DNA of 64,000 nucleotides from Hymenobacter glacialis (GTDB taxonomy: Bacteria > Bacteroidota > Bacteroidia > Cytophagales > Hymenobacteraceae). Both the position numbers and the translations under genes were made by a program. The stretch spans positions 32,428-96,427 of the forward strand of contig NZ_MDZC01000023.1 in NCBI RefSeq assembly GCF_001816165.1, in the 5' to 3' direction. Numbering within the stretch: the stretch's first letter is position 1; every line of letters starts with the position of its first letter. Under the pieces are notes generated by a model, which had not been told where the DNA came from, did not search any database, and saw only the letters and a program-made list of their open reading frames with translations. Below, piece after piece: positions 1 through 9,392 of the stretch.

Positions 1-2
1 CA

Positions 3-1367
3 CTTCTGGCCAGCCAGGAGCTCGACCGCGAAGTCCTCGTCAAAGGTTGGGTTCGCACCCGCCGCGGCAACAAATACGTGCAGTTTATTGCCGTGAACGA
101 CGGCTCCATTCTCCACAATATTCAGGTGGTGGCCGATGCCGAAAAATTTCCCGAGGAAGACCTGAAAGATGTCACCACGGGCTGCTGCGTAGCCATTCGG
201 GGCAAGCTGGTGGCCTCGCAGGGCAAGGGCCAGACCGTAGAAATTCAGGCTGCTGAAGTTACCGTGCTGGGCAAGTCGGACCCCGAGGCGTACCCGCTGC
301 AAAAGAAGGCCACCTCGCTGGAGCACCTGCGCGAAATTGCCCACCTGCGTCCCCGCACCAACACGTTTGGGGCGGTGCTGCGCGTGCGCCACGCGCTGGC
401 CTTTGCCATTCACGACTATTTCAACAAAAACGGCTTTTTCTACGTCCACACGCCCATCATCACCGGTTCCGATGCCGAGGGCGCGGGCCAGATGTTCCGC
501 GTGACTACGCTGCCGCCCGAGCACCCGCCCCGCACCGCCGACGGCTCGGTGGACTACTCAGAAGACTTCTTTGGCAAGCAAACCAACCTCACCGTGTCGG
601 GCCAGCTCGAAGGCGAGCTAACCGCCCTGGCGCTGGGCAGCGTCTACACCTTCGGCCCCACATTCCGGGCCGAAAACTCCAACACGGCCCGCCACCTGGC
701 CGAGTTCTGGATGGTTGAGCCCGAAGTGGCCTTTAACGAGCTTGAGGAAAACATGGACCTGGCCGAGGATTTTCTCCAAAGCCTGGTGAAGTACGCCCTG
801 GAGCACTGCGCCGACGACCTGGCCTTTCTCAACGAGCAGTACGACAAGGAGCTGCTGGGCCGCCTGCACTTCGTAGTGGATAACGCTTTCCAACGCCTTA
901 CCTACACCGAGGCCGTGGAAATTCTGAAAGCAGCCAAGCAGAAATTTGAATTCCCCGTGGACTGGGGCACCGACCTGCAGAGCGAGCACGAGCGGTACCT
1001 GGTGGAGAAACACTTCAAGAAGCCGGTTATCCTTACCAATTACCCCAAGGAAATCAAGGCCTTCTACATGAAGCTGGACGAAGACGGCCGCACCGTGCGC
1101 GCCATGGACGTGCTGTTTCCTGGCATCGGCGAAATCATCGGCGGCTCGCAGCGCGAGGAGGACTACACCAAGCTCACCACCCGCATGGCCGAAATGCACG
1201 TGCCCACCGACGAGCTGGACTGGTACCTCGACACCCGGCGCTTCGGCACCGCGCCGCACGCCGGTTTTGGCCTGGGCTTCGAGCGCCTGGTGCTGTTCGT
1301 GACGGGCATGAGCAACATCCGCGACGTGATTCCCTTCCCGCGCTATCCCAAGAACGCGGCGTTTTAG
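3..1367 (+). CDS. asnS: Asparagine--tRNA ligase, 5' end outside window
   Basis: Class II aminoacyl-tRNA synthetase that charges tRNA-Asn with asparagine in the cytoplasm. The reading frame is already open at base 3, so the start codon lies upstream; about 454 residues are visible. The N-terminal OB-fold anticodon-binding domain begins with [20 protein letters not shown], which is typical of AsnS. The catalytic core carries class II motif 2 ([20 protein letters not shown]) and motif 3 ([20 protein letters not shown]). The protein ends RYPKNAAF, matching the usual AsnS C-terminus. AsnS and AspS are related, but the [15 protein letters not shown] signature and the PFPRYP tail favour AsnS. A strong terminator follows directly. 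Confidence 0.97.
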   Translation, partial: LLASQELDREVLVKGWVRTRRGNKYVQFIAVNDGSILHNIQVVADAEKFPEEDLKDVTTGCCVAIRGKLVASQGKGQTVEIQAAEVTVLGKSDPEAYPLQKKATSLEHLREIAHLRPRTNTFGAVLRVRHALAFAIHDYFNKNGFFYVHTPIITGSDAEGAGQMFRVTTLPPEHPPRTADGSVDYSEDFFGKQTNLTVSGQLEGELTALALGSVYTFGPTFRAENSNTARHLAEFWMVEPEVAFNELEENMDLAEDFLQSLVKYALEHCADDLAFLNEQYDKELLGRLHFVVDNAFQRLTYTEAVEILKAAKQKFEFPVDWGTDLQSEHERYLVEKHFKKPVILTNYPKEIKAFYMKLDEDGRTVRAMDVLFPGIGEIIGGSQREEDYTKLTTRMAEMHVPTDELDWYLDTRRFGTAPHAGFGLGFERLVLFVTGMSNIRDVIPFPRYPKNAAF

Positions 1368-1372
1368 CCCAC

Positions 1373-1409
1373 AAAAAAAGGCGGCCCCACACGGGGTCGC
1401 CTTTTTTTT
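1373..1409 (+). terminator. Rho-independent terminator after asnS
   Basis: A GC-rich hairpin (GGCGGCCCC / GGGGTCGCC with wobble) is flanked by an A-run on the left and eight T on the right. It starts a few bases after the asnS stop and can also end the converging gene on the minus strand. Confidence 0.85.
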
Positions 1410-1432
1410 GCATCTGTTGGGTGCGGGCCGGG

Positions 1433-2104
1433 CTACTTCTTACCCTTGCCTTTGCCTTTGCCTTTGCCCTTGTCATGGTCTTTGTACTTGCCGTGGTCGT
1501 CGTGCTTGTCTCGCTGCTCGTATCGACGGTCATCGTCGCGGCGGTCATTGGGGAGCCGCACACGGGGAGTGCGCACGCCAGGCAGGACATCGCCGTTGCG
1601 GTTACGGCCATAATCCCGGTCGCGGTCATAGTCTCGGTTGCGGTCGTCATTACGGCCGCGGTACTGCTTTTTGGCTTGTCCGGGAGGTAATCCGCCGTTG
1701 CTGGGGTTGCTGCGGTAGCCCTGCTTTTTGGCTTGGCCAGGCGGCAGGGCACCGTTGCTGGGATTGCCGCCGCGGGGAAAGCGCGTGCGGTACTCATCGT
1801 AGCGGGACCAGGGCTGGTCGCCAACGTAGTCTACCACAACAGGGTGAAAGTTGCGGGTATCATAGCCAGAGAGATTGCTGGTACGAATCCAGCGGCCGTC
1901 GCGCCGCACTACGTACTGGCGGGCCGGCACGTCGTAGAAGCCGTTGGTTTCGGGAATGTAGTAGTACTGCTGGCCCGAAGCCACGGCCGGGCCCCAACTT
2001 GGTGGGGCCACGTTGACGTTGACCTGGGCGTGCGCGGCCGGAGCCACGGCCAGCGCTACTACTGCTATGAAAGCAAAGCGCAGGGCAATGAGGAGGTTTT
2101 TCAT
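1433..2104 (-). CDS. Secreted basic low-complexity protein
   Basis: A 223-residue protein with a clear Sec signal peptide (hydrophobic residues 5-25, cleavage likely after AHA). The mature N-terminal half is Tyr/Pro/Arg-rich and has a YYIPETNGFYDVPARQYVV segment. Two copies of a motif NPSNGxLPPGQAKKQ lie near residues 115-145. The C-terminus is a charged Arg/Asp tract ending in alternating Lys-Gly, so the mature protein is strongly basic. LPPGQAKK motifs recur in small periplasmic proteins of Bacteroidota and Proteobacteria, but I know of no assigned function. It converges on asnS and shares its terminator. The start is the ATG directly before the signal peptide. Confidence 0.8.
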   Translation of the reverse strand: MKNLLIALRFAFIAVVALAVAPAAHAQVNVNVAPPSWGPAVASGQQYYYIPETNGFYDVPARQYVVRRDGRWIRTSNLSGYDTRNFHPVVVDYVGDQPWSRYDEYRTRFPRGGNPSNGALPPGQAKKQGYRSNPSNGGLPPGQAKKQYRGRNDDRNRDYDRDRDYGRNRNGDVLPGVRTPRVRLPNDRRDDDRRYEQRDKHDDHGKYKDHDKGKGKGKGKGKK

Positions 2105-2330
2105 GAGGGTTTGGGTTAAAAGTCAGAGGTAATGCTGCTCCTCTGGCAAGGACAGTGCCAGTAAGCTGTGGGCTGGTACGCGGGCGTAGGAATCAGGGTT
2201 CGGGCGGAGTATCTACTTGCGTGGGCACAAACCGCGGTGCATTCCTGTTGTGCACCAACGGGCCGGCCGCAATTGACCGTTGCAGAGGCGCGGTATTCTT
2301 TTCCTATTAGCCTTTGGGCTCCCTTTTTCG

Positions 2331-2338
2331 TACCTTTG
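2331..2338 (+). promoter_or_regulatory. Bacteroidota -7 promoter box for uvrA
   Basis: TACCTTTG is a perfect match to the TAnnTTTG -7 consensus of the Bacteroidota primary sigma factor, placed 24 bases before the uvrA ATG. A TTTG at 2313-2316 is closer than the usual -33 spacing, so the upstream element is uncertain. Confidence 0.6.
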
Positions 2339-2362
2339 CGCACTTATTCGCTGCGTTTCTGA

Positions 2363-5300
2363 ATGGCCAAAAAATCCACTGCTACCCCGGTTGCCCCAGC
2401 CCCCAAAGCCAAAGCAGCGGCCCCCAAAGCACCCGCCAAAAAGGCCGCCACCCAAGCCGCTGAAACCGCTGCCACCGTGCGCGATATGACCGAGCTGCCC
2501 GCTGCCGGCCCCACCACGGCCCACACGCACGGCCAGCTCAACGGCCACAGCCCCGCCACCCAGCATCTCGAAGCCCCGTTTATTGAGGTGTACGGCGCCC
2601 GCGAGCACAACCTGAAAAACGTGAGCGTGAAGATTCCGCGCAACCGGCTGGTGGTGTTCACGGGCATTTCGGGTTCGGGCAAGAGTAGTCTGGCCTTCGA
2701 TACCATCTATGCCGAAGGGCAGCGGCGCTACATGGAGACGTTTTCGGCCTACGCCCGCAGCTTCATGGGCGGACTGGAGCGGCCCGACGTGGACAAGATT
2801 GAGGGCCTGTCGCCGGTTATCAGTATCGAGCAGAAAACCACCTCGCGCAACCCGCGCTCCACGGTGGGCACCATCACCGAGATTTACGACTTCCTGCGCC
2901 TGCTCTACGCCCGCACGGCCGAGGCCTTCAGCTACGCCACGGGCAAGAAGATGATTCGGCAGAGCGACGACCAGATTATCAACTACATCCTGCGCTATTT
3001 CGATGGCAAAAAGCTGGTGGTGCTGGCACCCGTGGTGAAGGGCCGCAAGGGCCACTACCGCGAAGATTTCCAGAAAATTGCCAAGCTGGGCTTCACCAAA
3101 GTGCGGGTAGATGGCGAAATCCTCGACATCACGCCCAAGATGCAGGTAGACCGCTACAAGATTCACGACATCGAAATCGTGATTGACCGGCTGGTGGTGA
3201 AGGAAGAGGACCGGTTCCGCCTCAGCGGCTCGGTGCAGAACGCCCTCACGCACGGCAAGGGCACCATGCTGGTGCTCGACCCCGACGCCAAGGGCGAAAA
3301 AGGCAAGCCGCAGTTCTTTTCGCGCTTCCTCATGGACCCCACCACCGGCATTGCCTACGACGACCCGGCGCCCAACACGTTCTCGTTCAACTCGCCCTAC
3401 GGCGCCTGCCCCACCTGCAACGGCTTGGGCGAGGTGCAGGAGATAACGGAAGAAAGCGTGATGCCCGACCGCAAGCTGAGCATCAGCCGGGGCGGCATCG
3501 CACCATTGGGCGAGTACCGCGACATCTGGATTTTCCAGCAGTTGCAGCTCATCCTCAAAAAGCAGAAAGCTACCCTGAACACGCCGCTCGAAAAGCTGCC
3601 CGAGGACGTGCTCAAGCGCCTGCTCCACGGCATTACGGAGGACGAGGCTGACGACAGCAAAACCCAGTACACGGAGGCATTCGAGGGCATTATCCCCTTC
3701 CTGCGCCGGCAGATGGACTCCGAATCGGACAACATCCGCGAGTGGATTGCGCAGTACGCGCAGGCCCAGACCTGCCCCGAGTGCAGTGGCTACCGCCTCA
3801 AAAAGGAGAGCCTGCACTTCAAGATGGACGGCAAGAACATCGGCGAACTCTCGGTAATGGACCTGAACGACCTGGCCGCTTGGTTTGAGGGCCTGGAAAG
3901 CCGCCTGACCGACCGCCAGAACGTCATCGCCCGCGAGCTGCTGAAGGAAATCCGCAAGCGCATTGGCTTCCTGCTGGAAGTGGGCCTCGACTACCTGAAC
4001 CTGCACCGCCCGGTGCGCACCTTGAGCGGCGGCGAAAGCCAGCGCATTCGCCTCGCCACCCAGATTGGCACCCAGCTCGTGGGCGTGCTCTACATCATGG
4101 ACGAGCCCAGCATTGGCCTGCACCAGCGCGACAACGAGCGGCTGATTAAGGCCCTGCAGCACCTGCGCGACATTGGCAACTCCGTCATTGTGGTGGAGCA
4201 CGACAAGGACATGATTCTGCACGCCGACCACGTGCTGGACATTGGCCCCGGCGCGGGCATTCACGGCGGCCAGATTGTGGCCTCGGGCACGCCGCAGGAG
4301 ATTCTGAACTCCGGCTCGCTCACCTCGCAGTACCTCAGCGGGCAGAAGCACATCGAAATGCGCAAGAAGAAGCGCAAGGGCGAAGGCGCGGAGCTGGTGC
4401 TGAAGGGCGCCAAAGGCAACAACCTCAAAAACGTGACGCTAAAAGTGCCCTTGGGCAAGCTGGTGGCCGTGACCGGCGTATCGGGCTCGGGCAAAAGCAC
4501 GCTCATCCACGACACGCTGTACCCCATTCTCAACCACCATTTCTTCAACGCCAAGCGCGAGCCGCTGGCCTATGGCAGCATTGAAGGACTGGATTTGGTA
4601 GACAAGGTGATTGAAGTAGACCAGTCGCCAATTGGCCGCACGCCGCGCTCCAACCCGGCCACTTACACGGGCGTGTTCACCGAAATTCGCCAGCTGTTTG
4701 GCGAGATGGCGGAAGCTAAGATTCGCGGCTACGGCCCCGGCCGCTTCTCCTTCAACGTGAAGGGCGGGCGCTGCGAAACCTGCGAGGGCGCCGGCATCCG
4801 CACCATCGAGATGAACTTCCTGCCCGACGTGCACGTGCCCTGCGAAACCTGCAAAGGCCGCCGTTACAACCGCGAAACGCTGGAAGTACGCTTCAAAGGC
4901 AAGTCCATCACCGACATCCTCGACATGACCGTGGAGAAGGCCGTGGAGTTTTTCGAATACCAGCCCCGCATCCTACGCAAAATCAAGACGCTGAACGACG
5001 TGGGCCTGGGCTACCTCACCCTCGGCCAGCAGGCCACCACGCTCTCCGGCGGCGAAGCCCAGCGCGTGAAGCTCGCCACCGAGCTCAGCAAAAAGGACAC
5101 CGGCAAGACCTTCTACATCCTCGACGAGCCCACCACCGGCCTGCACTTCGAGGACATCAACCACCTTGCCGACGTGCTCCAGAAGCTGGCCGACAAGGGC
5201 AATACCGTCCTCATCATCGAGCACAACCTCGACCTGATTAAGGTAGCCGACCACGTCATCGACATCGGCCCCGAAGGCGGCGCGGGCGGCGGCATGATAG

Positions 5301-5416
5301 TGGCCCAGGGCACCCCCGAGCAGGTAGCCAAGTCCGACAAAGGCCACACCGCCCGCTTCCTGGCCGAGGAACTGAAGGTGAGCAAATACGCAGAGGCCAA
5401 GTTGGAAAAAGCCTGA
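2363..5416 (+). CDS. uvrA: Excinuclease ABC subunit A (UvrA)
   Basis: Damage-recognition ATPase of nucleotide excision repair, which works with UvrB, UvrC and UvrD. The 1017 residues hold two ABC ATPase modules. Walker A motifs lie at about 101-109 (GISGSGKSS) and 705-713 (GVSGSGKST), and signatures LSGGESQRIRLA and LSGGEAQRVKLA are present. The C-terminal zinc module is intact (Cys near 804, 807, 827, 830). In the first insertion zinc module only the second pair (CPTC, about 349-352) is present; the expected upstream CxxC is replaced by LMDPTTG. From memory, other Bacteroidota UvrA look similar here. About 70 Ala/Pro/Lys-rich residues precede the conserved core, making it longer than the roughly 940-residue E. 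coli protein. Transcribed alone. Confidence 0.97.
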   Translation: MAKKSTATPVAPAPKAKAAAPKAPAKKAATQAAETAATVRDMTELPAAGPTTAHTHGQLNGHSPATQHLEAPFIEVYGAREHNLKNVSVKIPRNRLVVFTGISGSGKSSLAFDTIYAEGQRRYMETFSAYARSFMGGLERPDVDKIEGLSPVISIEQKTTSRNPRSTVGTITEIYDFLRLLYARTAEAFSYATGKKMIRQSDDQIINYILRYFDGKKLVVLAPVVKGRKGHYREDFQKIAKLGFTKVRVDGEILDITPKMQVDRYKIHDIEIVIDRLVVKEEDRFRLSGSVQNALTHGKGTMLVLDPDAKGEKGKPQFFSRFLMDPTTGIAYDDPAPNTFSFNSPYGACPTCNGLGEVQEITEESVMPDRKLSISRGGIAPLGEYRDIWIFQQLQLILKKQKATLNTPLEKLPEDVLKRLLHGITEDEADDSKTQYTEAFEGIIPFLRRQMDSESDNIREWIAQYAQAQTCPECSGYRLKKESLHFKMDGKNIGELSVMDLNDLAAWFEGLESRLTDRQNVIARELLKEIRKRIGFLLEVGLDYLNLHRPVRTLSGGESQRIRLATQIGTQLVGVLYIMDEPSIGLHQRDNERLIKALQHLRDIGNSVIVVEHDKDMILHADHVLDIGPGAGIHGGQIVASGTPQEILNSGSLTSQYLSGQKHIEMRKKKRKGEGAELVLKGAKGNNLKNVTLKVPLGKLVAVTGVSGSGKSTLIHDTLYPILNHHFFNAKREPLAYGSIEGLDLVDKVIEVDQSPIGRTPRSNPATYTGVFTEIRQLFGEMAEAKIRGYGPGRFSFNVKGGRCETCEGAGIRTIEMNFLPDVHVPCETCKGRRYNRETLEVRFKGKSITDILDMTVEKAVEFFEYQPRILRKIKTLNDVGLGYLTLGQQATTLSGGEAQRVKLATELSKKDTGKTFYILDEPTTGLHFEDINHLADVLQKLADKGNTVLIIEHNLDLIKVADHVIDIGPEGGAGGGMIVAQGTPEQVAKSDKGHTARFLAEELKVSKYAEAKLEKA

Positions 5417-5456
5417 TAAAATATTGAAATAGCAAATAGCTGATTTTGAATCAATA

Positions 5457-5500
5457 CCGCTGAAGACCCCGCTGTCTGGGAGTCTTCGGCGGTGTTTTTA
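5457..5500 (+). terminator. Terminator after uvrA
   Basis: An 11-bp stem (CCGCTGAAGAC with GTCTTCGGCGG, one wobble) is followed by TGTTTTTA, 40 bases after the uvrA stop. Confidence 0.75.
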
Positions 5501-5556
5501 TTGGCAGAGCTGAAGAATAACGGTAGATTAGCCACTCCCCTTTACTTTTTCTGCGA

Positions 5557-5964
5557 ATGATAAAGTCGATTCTCTTCTCTGGTCTGCTCGCGGTGGCCAT
5601 TGCCACGGCCCCACCCAAAAGCACCCGCTGGACGGGCACCATCAGCAACGGCATGAAGGGCGATAAAATCAGCTTTGTGGTTTCGCCCGATGGCAAAATG
5701 CTGTCTGACCTGGCGTTTGACGGCTATTGGCGGTGCAGCGGCCGGCTGGAACGCCAGGTGACGGGCCCCAGGGGCCTATTCCCCATCGTGAACGGCAAAG
5801 TGAGCGGCGTGGCCCTTGACCCGCCCACCGGCAGCAACTGGCGCTTCGAACTGCAGGGCGACTTTGCAGGCAAATCTGCCGCCGCAGGCACGTTTCGCAT
5901 GGACATTGCCGGCCTGAGCTGCGACTCGCGCCAGCTGCACTGGGCTGCGGCTCCGGTTCGCTAG
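5557..5964 (+). CDS. Small secreted protein, unknown function
   Basis: A 135-residue protein with an N-terminal hydrophobic signal (MIKSILFSGLLAVAIATA). The mature part looks like a small beta-rich domain with alternating hydrophobic residues and two cysteines (in WRCSGR and in LSCDSR) that could form a disulfide. The segments FVVSPDGKMLSDLAFDGYW and RGLFPIVNGKVSG resemble small periplasmic proteins I have seen in Bacteroidota, but I cannot name the family. It stands alone between two terminators. TACTTTTT at 5542-5549 is a weak -7 candidate just before the ATG. Confidence 0.7.
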   Translation: MIKSILFSGLLAVAIATAPPKSTRWTGTISNGMKGDKISFVVSPDGKMLSDLAFDGYWRCSGRLERQVTGPRGLFPIVNGKVSGVALDPPTGSNWRFELQGDFAGKSAAAGTFRMDIAGLSCDSRQLHWAAAPVR

Positions 5965-5994
5965 CTTCTGAACCCCGGTAGCTAGATTAAAACG

Positions 5995-6025
5995 CAAAAA
6001 GCCCACCTGCGCAAAGCAAGTGGGC
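5995..6025 (-). terminator. Terminator of the minus-strand DUF4142 gene
   Basis: The hairpin GCCCACCTGC / GCAAGTGGGC is preceded on the plus strand by AAAAA, giving a T-tail on the minus strand, 28 bases past the stop of the gene at 6053-6685. Confidence 0.75.
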
Positions 6026-6052
6026 CTGCAGGCGGCAAATGCGGGCGCTGGC

Positions 6053-6685
6053 CTACATCTTCATGTTGGAGTCCATTTTGGCCATGTTCAGGTGCTGCTC
6101 CACCACTGGTACCGTTTTGGCAATGAAAGCCTTGAGGTCGGCATCCTGCGTCATTTTCTCGTGAGCACGCATGGTATTGGCTGTTTTTTGGTGGTCCGTC
6201 ACCATTTGGGCCATGTACCTCTGTTCAAAAGCTTTGCCCGAGAGCTTCTCCATGCTGGGGACCATGGCCTTGTGCTCGGCATCCATGTCGGTGGGTAGAG
6301 TCACGCCTTTCTTAGCCGCGATGGCCTTCAGGTCGGCCGTCGATTTGGTATGGTCGGCAATCATTTTGTCGGCCATTTCTTTGGCTGGTCCGGTTACACC
6401 CTTGGCCAGCGCCATTTTGCTCTGCTGAATTTCGTTCTGGTCGCTGTGGGCGGCCGTCATCATAAATTCATTATCGTTTTTGTGAGGACCAGTGGGGCCA
6501 TTGGGGTCGCCCATGCCCATGGCGTCACCCGCGCCCTCGGGCATGGCCGTCGTCATGGAGTCGCTGCCCATTTCCGAGCCGGTCATGGTGTTGTCGCCTT
6601 CAACAGCGGCAGATTTATTGGCGTCGCCGCAGGAGGACAAGGCAAGCAGGCCCGTAACCAGCAAAGGAAGAAAAACGCGTTTCAT
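6053..6685 (-). CDS. DUF4142 lipoprotein (ferritin-like fold predicted)
   Basis: A 210-residue lipoprotein. The signal peptide ends in a lipobox with Cys19 (LALSSCG). A Met/Gly/Ser-rich linker (about 20-70) precedes a helical DUF4142 domain (about 70-205), recognised by its pattern of EFMMTAAHSDQNEIQQSKMA, the DHTKSTADLKAIAAKKGV segment and the terminal VVEQHLNMAK. DUF4142 proteins are usually secreted, helical and Met/His-rich; no reaction is established for the family as far as I know. A second DUF4142 lipoprotein lies next door on the same strand, about 340 bp upstream with its own candidate terminator, so they are probably separate transcripts. Confidence 0.88.
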   Translation of the reverse strand: MKRVFLPLLVTGLLALSSCGDANKSAAVEGDNTMTGSEMGSDSMTTAMPEGAGDAMGMGDPNGPTGPHKNDNEFMMTAAHSDQNEIQQSKMALAKGVTGPAKEMADKMIADHTKSTADLKAIAAKKGVTLPTDMDAEHKAMVPSMEKLSGKAFEQRYMAQMVTDHQKTANTMRAHEKMTQDADLKAFIAKTVPVVEQHLNMAKMDSNMKM

Positions 6686-7022
6686 ATTTGAAAGGGGTTT
6701 GTGAATAGGATTGCAGGGTAAATGCTACTGCCACAGCCCGGACGGACAGGCTCCAAGGCTGCGGAAATGATGCGTTGTACGGAAAAATCAGGCAGTTGTG
6801 TTGCGTAAAAACAGGTGCTTTAATGAAGAAATTTAGATAAGGTGAACCGTGCGAATGAGCAAAGCAGAGCCGTAGGCACACAAAAAAAACCTGCGCTGTA
6901 GCAGCAACAGGTTTTGGTATGCGAAATTCAGGAGCAGGCTGATTCTTAACTGAGGCGCCTAATTCGACCAGCTTCAACAAGCAGGTAAAATGCAATAATA
7001 GCGCAGCGCCAGCGGGCTCTTT
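6686..7022. other. Intergenic gap between the two DUF4142 genes
   Basis: These 337 bases hold no convincing gene. The only structure I see is the hairpin at 6886-6915. An ORF running from here into the neighbouring gene is an out-of-frame shadow. Confidence 0.6.
6886..6915 (-). terminator. Probable terminator of the 7023-7631 gene
   Basis: The nested hairpin AAAACCTG-c-GCTG...CAGC-aa-CAGGTTTT has a long A-run on its left side, giving U-tailing for minus-strand transcripts. It lies about 105 bases past the stop of the upstream DUF4142 gene. Confidence 0.6.
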
Positions 7023-7631
7023 CTACGGCAGGTCTTCGATGGTGTCGGCTACTTCCTCGGCGCCGGCCAGCTCTTGCTGCACAGGCGTGTGGAACTTGGC
7101 CGCAAAGCCGCGAATGTCGCCATCGTAGGCATCCTCTTTCATGTCGTCCAAGGCATCTTCGTCCTGCTTCTGCGCTTTTAGGAGCAAGTCTATCACGTCC
7201 TTGTCAAGCTGGCTGCCGGCTTTGGTGCTCACTTCGTGGTAAGCCGCCTGCTCATCGCCGCCCAGCGCCGAAGGAACCACCAGGTTTTTGGCTGCTGCCA
7301 GCGCCCGTACGGCGCTCAGCAGTTCCAGGCGCTGCTGCACGAGCCGGGTGCCGTAGGCGCGCACCACGGGCGTAGTGGCCCGCGCTTGTGCCAGCTTGCC
7401 CAGTTCCACCTCCAGCAGGGCGTTGCTGGTGATTTTCACCAGGAATTCGGCGTCAGCCTCCTGCTTGGCCGTTACGTCCTCCGCGCCGATTTTCTGCTCG
7501 TTTTCGGCCGTGGCCGAATCCCCAGCGTCGGTGCTGCCGCCCGATGAGCATGCGGCCAGCCCCGGCAGCCCAGCCGCCACGAACACTAGTAAGCGCCACG
7601 TAGGCCAGGAGAACGACGAAAATAAACGCAT
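7023..7631 (-). CDS. DUF4142 lipoprotein, second copy
   Basis: A 202-residue lipoprotein. I start it at the ATG at 7631 (MRLFSSFSWPTW), because this places a hydrophobic helix and the lipobox LPGLAACSS (Cys28) at the N-terminus; a longer frame upstream lacks signal character. The helical domain (about 60-195) has the DUF4142 layout: DAEFLVKITSNALLEVELG, then LVQQRLELLSAVRALAAAKN, then the ending of FAAKFHTPVQQELAGAEEVA. It is more acidic than the DUF4142 protein at 6053-6685 and lacks its Met-rich linker, so the two are diverged paralogues. Function unknown. Confidence 0.82.
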   Translation of the reverse strand: MRLFSSFSWPTWRLLVFVAAGLPGLAACSSGGSTDAGDSATAENEQKIGAEDVTAKQEADAEFLVKITSNALLEVELGKLAQARATTPVVRAYGTRLVQQRLELLSAVRALAAAKNLVVPSALGGDEQAAYHEVSTKAGSQLDKDVIDLLLKAQKQDEDALDDMKEDAYDGDIRGFAAKFHTPVQQELAGAEEVADTIEDLP

Positions 7632-7826
7632 AGGGCGAAGGAAAAATGAGCGGGTCAGGATGGATTTGGTTTCATACGCCTGCTTCGCGGTCAGGTTATT
7701 TCGGCAGCAGCCGAACTTTTTTAACCCAGGTGTTAAACCTGACCGGGGCCGCGCATTCCAACCGCCGCCAACGCAGTTCACCTGCCCAGTTCTCACACCT
7801 CAACCTAACTCATTTACTCCTCCATC

Positions 7827-8674
7827 ATGCGCACCACGTCCCTCCGTTCCTTGGCTTTTGCCTGCCTTGCCAGCGGCCTGTTGCTTGCCACCGGTTGCAA
7901 GCGCGACTTCGATGCCATGCCCGATGAGGACATCACTTCGGCCGAAGACCGCAGCGAAGCCAACATCGAAACGGCTGTCAGCTCGGATGCCGCGGAGGCC
8001 TCTGCCCCGGTAAACGTGGACAACGCCGCGGCCGGGTTCAACTCTACCGATGCCGAGTTTCGTGCCAAATTTGCCCCTGCGCCACCCGTACCTACACGGC
8101 CAGCACCCGCACGCTGGTTATTGATTTCGGCACGGGCTGCGCCTGCCCCGACGGCCGTTTCCGCAGCGGCCAGGTTATCGTGCGCTTCACCACGGACGTG
8201 AACCGCCGCATCGCCGGGTCGGTTGTTCGCCGCAAAAACTACTTCGTGAACCACAACCAGCACAAGGCCACGCGCACCTTCACCGACCTCGGTTTGGGCT
8301 CGTTCAACGTTGTGGTGGATAGCGCCAGCATCATCCGGGCCAACAACGGCGGCACCCATTCCTGGACGGCCAACTGGACGTTCACCCGCACCGCCGGCTT
8401 CAACACGCCTCTTGTGCATTCTGATGATGTGTATACCGTGACCGGCGGCGCCAACGGCACCAACCGCCGCGGGATGACCTACACCACCACCATCCAATCG
8501 CCCCTTATCAAGCGCGGCGACTGCTTCAAGTACTTAGTGCAGGGCACCCTCACCATCAGCAACACCAATGGCAAAACCCTGCTGCTGAATTACGACCCCA
8601 GCGGCACCCACGACTGCGACCGCATTGCCAGCGTAACCGTGAACGGCCGCACGCGCACGATTACGCTGCGGTAA
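7827..8674 (+). pseudogene. Bacteroidota lipoprotein gene, frameshifted as read
   Basis: Two overlapping frames together make one protein of about 282 residues. The first part gives a lipoprotein signal (LLLATGCKRD, Cys24) and runs to FRAKFAP. The rest, beginning CATRTYTASTRTLVIDFG and containing GCACPDGRFRSGQVIV, ends in RGDCFKYLVQGTLTISNTNG and VTVNGRTRTITLR. This matches a common Bacteroidota lipoprotein type with unknown role (CATVT, DFGxxNCxCxDGRxRRGKI, and a final beta-strand ending TITLR). Adding one C to the CCCC run at 8074-8077 restores a continuous frame, FAPCATRTY. With both sides so well kept, this is either a sequence error or a very recent loss. A strong terminator follows. Confidence 0.72.
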
Positions 8675-8694
8675 TTTCCGAGGCTCCTAAGTTT

Positions 8695-8733
8695 ACAAAA
8701 AAGCGCCTGCTGATTTCAGCAGGCGCTTTTTAT
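8695..8733 (+). terminator. Terminator after the frameshifted lipoprotein
   Basis: A perfect 15-bp stem (AAAAGCGCCTGCTG with its complement, loop ATTT) is followed by a T-run, 20 bases after the stop. Confidence 0.85.
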
Positions 8734-8961
8734 GGTGTATGCAGAGGGTCTATTTCGTTGTGTGTGCATCCACACCTGTTGGCTATTAGGGGTGCCATGG
8801 CTACCTGCCTAACACGGTGCTCGCACCTTAGCTGTGGCGGTGTTTTGCGACAGTTCTGCTTGCTCATGACGCAGCCGGGGTGCGTTGGTGCATGACAAAA
8901 ATGCAAGAGATTACCTTGCTGCCAGTCAGAACCTCGGTGGCGTGCGCAGAGCAGGCGCCGG

Positions 8962-9128
8962 CCGGGCGCGGCGACTGTTTCAAGTATTTTGTAGAAACTA
9001 TGGTAAGAATTGTCAACACCAATGGCAAAAACCTGCTGCTTAACTACCACCCCAGCAGCGCCTATAACTGCACGTGGATTAGCAAAGTGACAGTGATGGT
9101 AAACAGCCGCACGATTATTATGCAGTAA
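8962..9128 (+). pseudogene. C-terminal remnant of a second copy of the 7827-8674 lipoprotein
   Basis: About 53 codons, from RGDCFKYFVETMVRIVNTNG to the stop at 9128, align with the end of the neighbouring lipoprotein (RGDCFKYLVQGTLTISNTNG). Shared features are NTNGK, LLLNY, a Cys in the same place and VTV near the end. The bases also match well at the start of the block, but the final strand is changed (RTIIMQ instead of RTITLR). Upstream of 8962 no homologous sequence, signal peptide or lipobox is seen, although a short frame remains open back to 8880. I read it as the left-over 3' end of a tandem duplication. Confidence 0.65.
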
Positions 9129-9330
9129 TAAGCATACAAGAATAACCACCCGAAATGCTTAGCTTTTTGAATAAAAAATGGCTTATATGCTAAGTCGTTT
9201 AAATAATAAAAATGGTAATTTATAAATTAGCATATAATTTGGTGAAATATCCTAGCGGCTTGTTACAAGACCTTACTAGACAATACAAGCAGTTATAGAA
9301 TACATGCTTGCACCAAAAGCGTTAGTACGC

Positions 9331-9367
9331 AAAAAAGCCCTGAACTACGAGTTCAGGGCTTTTTTTA
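9331..9367 (-). terminator. Terminator of the AT-rich lipoprotein gene
   Basis: The hairpin AGCCCTGAACT / AGTTCAGGGCT (one central mismatch region) has six A on the left and seven T on the right, 26 bases past the stop at 9393; it works in both directions. Confidence 0.82.
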
Positions 9368-9392
9368 ATCTCCTTATAAAGAGATAAGCATA

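Noticed and set aside
2213..4351. 712-codon open frame on the minus strand
   Set aside because: Lies antisense within uvrA, whose motifs are unmistakable; the frame has shadow composition.
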